Part shown: one piece after another, positions 13,709 through 14,738 of the stretch
Layout: the number at the start of each line of letters is the position of its first letter
Position numbering within the stretch: position 1 is the first letter of the stretch
Assembly (NCBI GenBank): GCA_035574175.1
Contig: DATLZB010000134.1
Coordinates: forward strand, 1-14,738
Origin: DATLZB01 sp035574175
GTDB taxonomy: Bacteria; Pseudomonadota; Alphaproteobacteria; Rhizobiales; Hyphomicrobiaceae
Direction of reading: 5' to 3'
Length of the DNA stretch: 14,738 nucleotides
Position numbers and translations under genes: made by a program
Notes under the pieces: model-generated
The model's input: only the letters and a program-made list of their open reading frames with translations
Told to the model about the DNA's origin: nothing
The model's database searches: none

Positions 13709-14710
13709 ATGAGGCACCGCGACATCCTCGCACTGGCTCTCGCCGGCGTCGCCGCCGGCATGGTCGGCATCGGCACGCACCTTGCCCACGCGCAGAACAA
13801 GCTGGTCCTGAAATCGAGCGACGTCCACCCGCTGGGCTATCCGACGGTCGAGGCCGTCGTGCGCATGGGCAAGAAGCTCGAGGCGGCGACCAACGGGCGC
13901 ATCTCGATCCAGATGTTTCCTTCCATGCAGCTCGGCGGCGAGAAGGAGATGATCGAGCAGGCCCAGGTGGGGGCGCTCGCCATGGCTCGCATCAGCGTCG
14001 GCCCTATGGGGCCGCTGGTGCCCGAGCTCAACGTGTTCAACTTGCCGTTCATGTTCCGCGACGACGCCCACATGGAGAAGGTCATCGACGGGCCGATCGG
14101 CGATGAGCTGTTGAAGAAGCTTTCCGACCACCCCACCGCCAACCTCATCGGCCTGGCCTGGATGAACGCCGGTACCCGCAACGTCTACAACAGCAAGCGG
14201 CCGGTGCGGACCATCGACGATCTAAAGGGCCTCAAGATCCGCATGATGGGCAACCCGCTGTTCATCGACACCATGAACGCGCTGGGCGGCAACGGCATCG
14301 GCATGGGCTTCGATCAGCTCATCAACGCGCTGCAGACCGGCGTCGTCGACGGGGCGGAGAACAACTATCCGAGCTACGCCAGCGGCCAGCACTTCCGCTA
14401 CGCCAAGTACTACTCGCTGACCGGCCACCTGATGATCCCCGAGATCCTGGTGTTCTCGAAGAAGGTCTGGAACACCCTTTCCAAGGAAGATCAGGACCTG
14501 ATCATGAAGTTCGCCAAGGAGGCGCAGCAAGAGCAGCGCAAGCTCTGGTACGAGCGGGAGGCCGAGTCGATCAAGCAGGTCAAGGAAGCCGGCGCCGAGA
14601 TCATCGAGATCAAGGACAAGAAGCCGTTCCAGGACGCGGTGAAGCCGGTGTGGGACAAGTACGGCGCTCAGCACGCGGCGCTGATCAAGCGGATCCAGGA
14701 CGTGAAATAG
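13709..14710 (+). CDS. TRAP transporter substrate-binding protein, DctP family
   Basis: A 333-residue periplasmic protein that binds a carboxylate-bearing solute for a sodium-driven TRAP importer. The signal peptide has a basic start (MRHR), a hydrophobic core and AHA at 26-28, so cleavage before Gln29 is likely. Family features are FPSMQLGGEKEMIEQ (70-84), the KGLKIRMM segment with Arg178, which in the family clamps the substrate carboxylate, and GVVDGAENN at 211-219. GGGAGG at 13695-13700, 8 nt before ATG 13709, decides the start over an in-frame upstream GTG at 13685. Divergence from a FadR-type regulator and uronate genes suggests a uronate or aldarate ligand. The membrane subunits DctQ and DctM are not seen; the window ends 28 nt after the stop. 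Confidence 0.93.
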   Translation: MRHRDILALALAGVAAGMVGIGTHLAHAQNKLVLKSSDVHPLGYPTVEAVVRMGKKLEAATNGRISIQMFPSMQLGGEKEMIEQAQVGALAMARISVGPMGPLVPELNVFNLPFMFRDDAHMEKVIDGPIGDELLKKLSDHPTANLIGLAWMNAGTRNVYNSKRPVRTIDDLKGLKIRMMGNPLFIDTMNALGGNGIGMGFDQLINALQTGVVDGAENNYPSYASGQHFRYAKYYSLTGHLMIPEILVFSKKVWNTLSKEDQDLIMKFAKEAQQEQRKLWYEREAESIKQVKEAGAEIIEIKDKKPFQDAVKPVWDKYGAQHAALIKRIQDVK

Positions 14711-14738
14711 CCTGGCATGCGGGCGGTGCCGGACGCTC

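Noticed and set aside
14717..14738. Possible start of a dctQ-type gene after the TRAP binding protein
   Set aside because: An ATG occurs 6 nt after the stop codon, but only seven codons are visible and there is no good ribosome binding site.

Overview
The window is GC-rich, densely packed DNA with short gaps, several 4-nt ATGA overlaps and strong GGGAGG ribosome binding sites. Its gene families (NitT/TauT ABC importer, TRAP binding protein, FadR-type regulator, Udh/Gci/GLI-like hexuronate enzymes) suggest an alphaproteobacterium, most likely of the order Hyphomicrobiales. That placement is inference from gene content and style; no rRNA or other marker gene is present. I see no tRNA, CRISPR array, insertion sequence or phage gene.

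Layout. (A) 57-3355, plus strand: four closely spaced catabolic genes, a Gfo/Idh/MocA oxidoreductase, a creatininase-family amidohydrolase, a small cupin and a D-2-hydroxyacid dehydrogenase. (B) 3487-6359, plus strand: a complete NitT/TauT-type ABC importer (ATPase, permease, Tat-exported binding protein), followed by GC-rich hairpins that may end the transcript. (C) 6642-9904, plus strand: a different kind of unit. It has a 71-residue membrane protein with a YLDPGTG motif, a large protein joining a kinase-like N-terminal region to a methyltransferase, and a membrane-anchored alkaline-phosphatase/sulfatase-fold protein. I regard this trio as the least described system here. (D) 13592-9906, minus strand: a FadR/GntR regulator, then uronate dehydrogenase-, galactarolactone cycloisomerase- and galactarolactone isomerase-like enzymes. 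(E) 13709-14710, plus strand, divergent from the regulator: a TRAP substrate-binding protein; its membrane subunits presumably lie past the right edge.

How they work together. Block D matches the oxidative hexuronate route known from Agrobacterium tumefaciens: uronate is oxidised to an aldaro-1,5-lactone (Udh), isomerised to the 1,4-lactone (GLI) and ring-opened to a 3-deoxy-2-keto-hexarate (Gci). The TRAP protein in E probably binds the uronate or aldarate, and the FadR-type regulator between them probably senses a pathway acid. The next enzyme, a KdgD-type dehydratase, is not in the window. Blocks A and B look like a second uptake-plus-degradation unit for an unidentified small molecule, perhaps a sugar acid, amide or lactam. 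Block C probably modifies a cell-surface or exported glycoconjugate. Blocks C and D meet tail to tail with one base between their stop codons.
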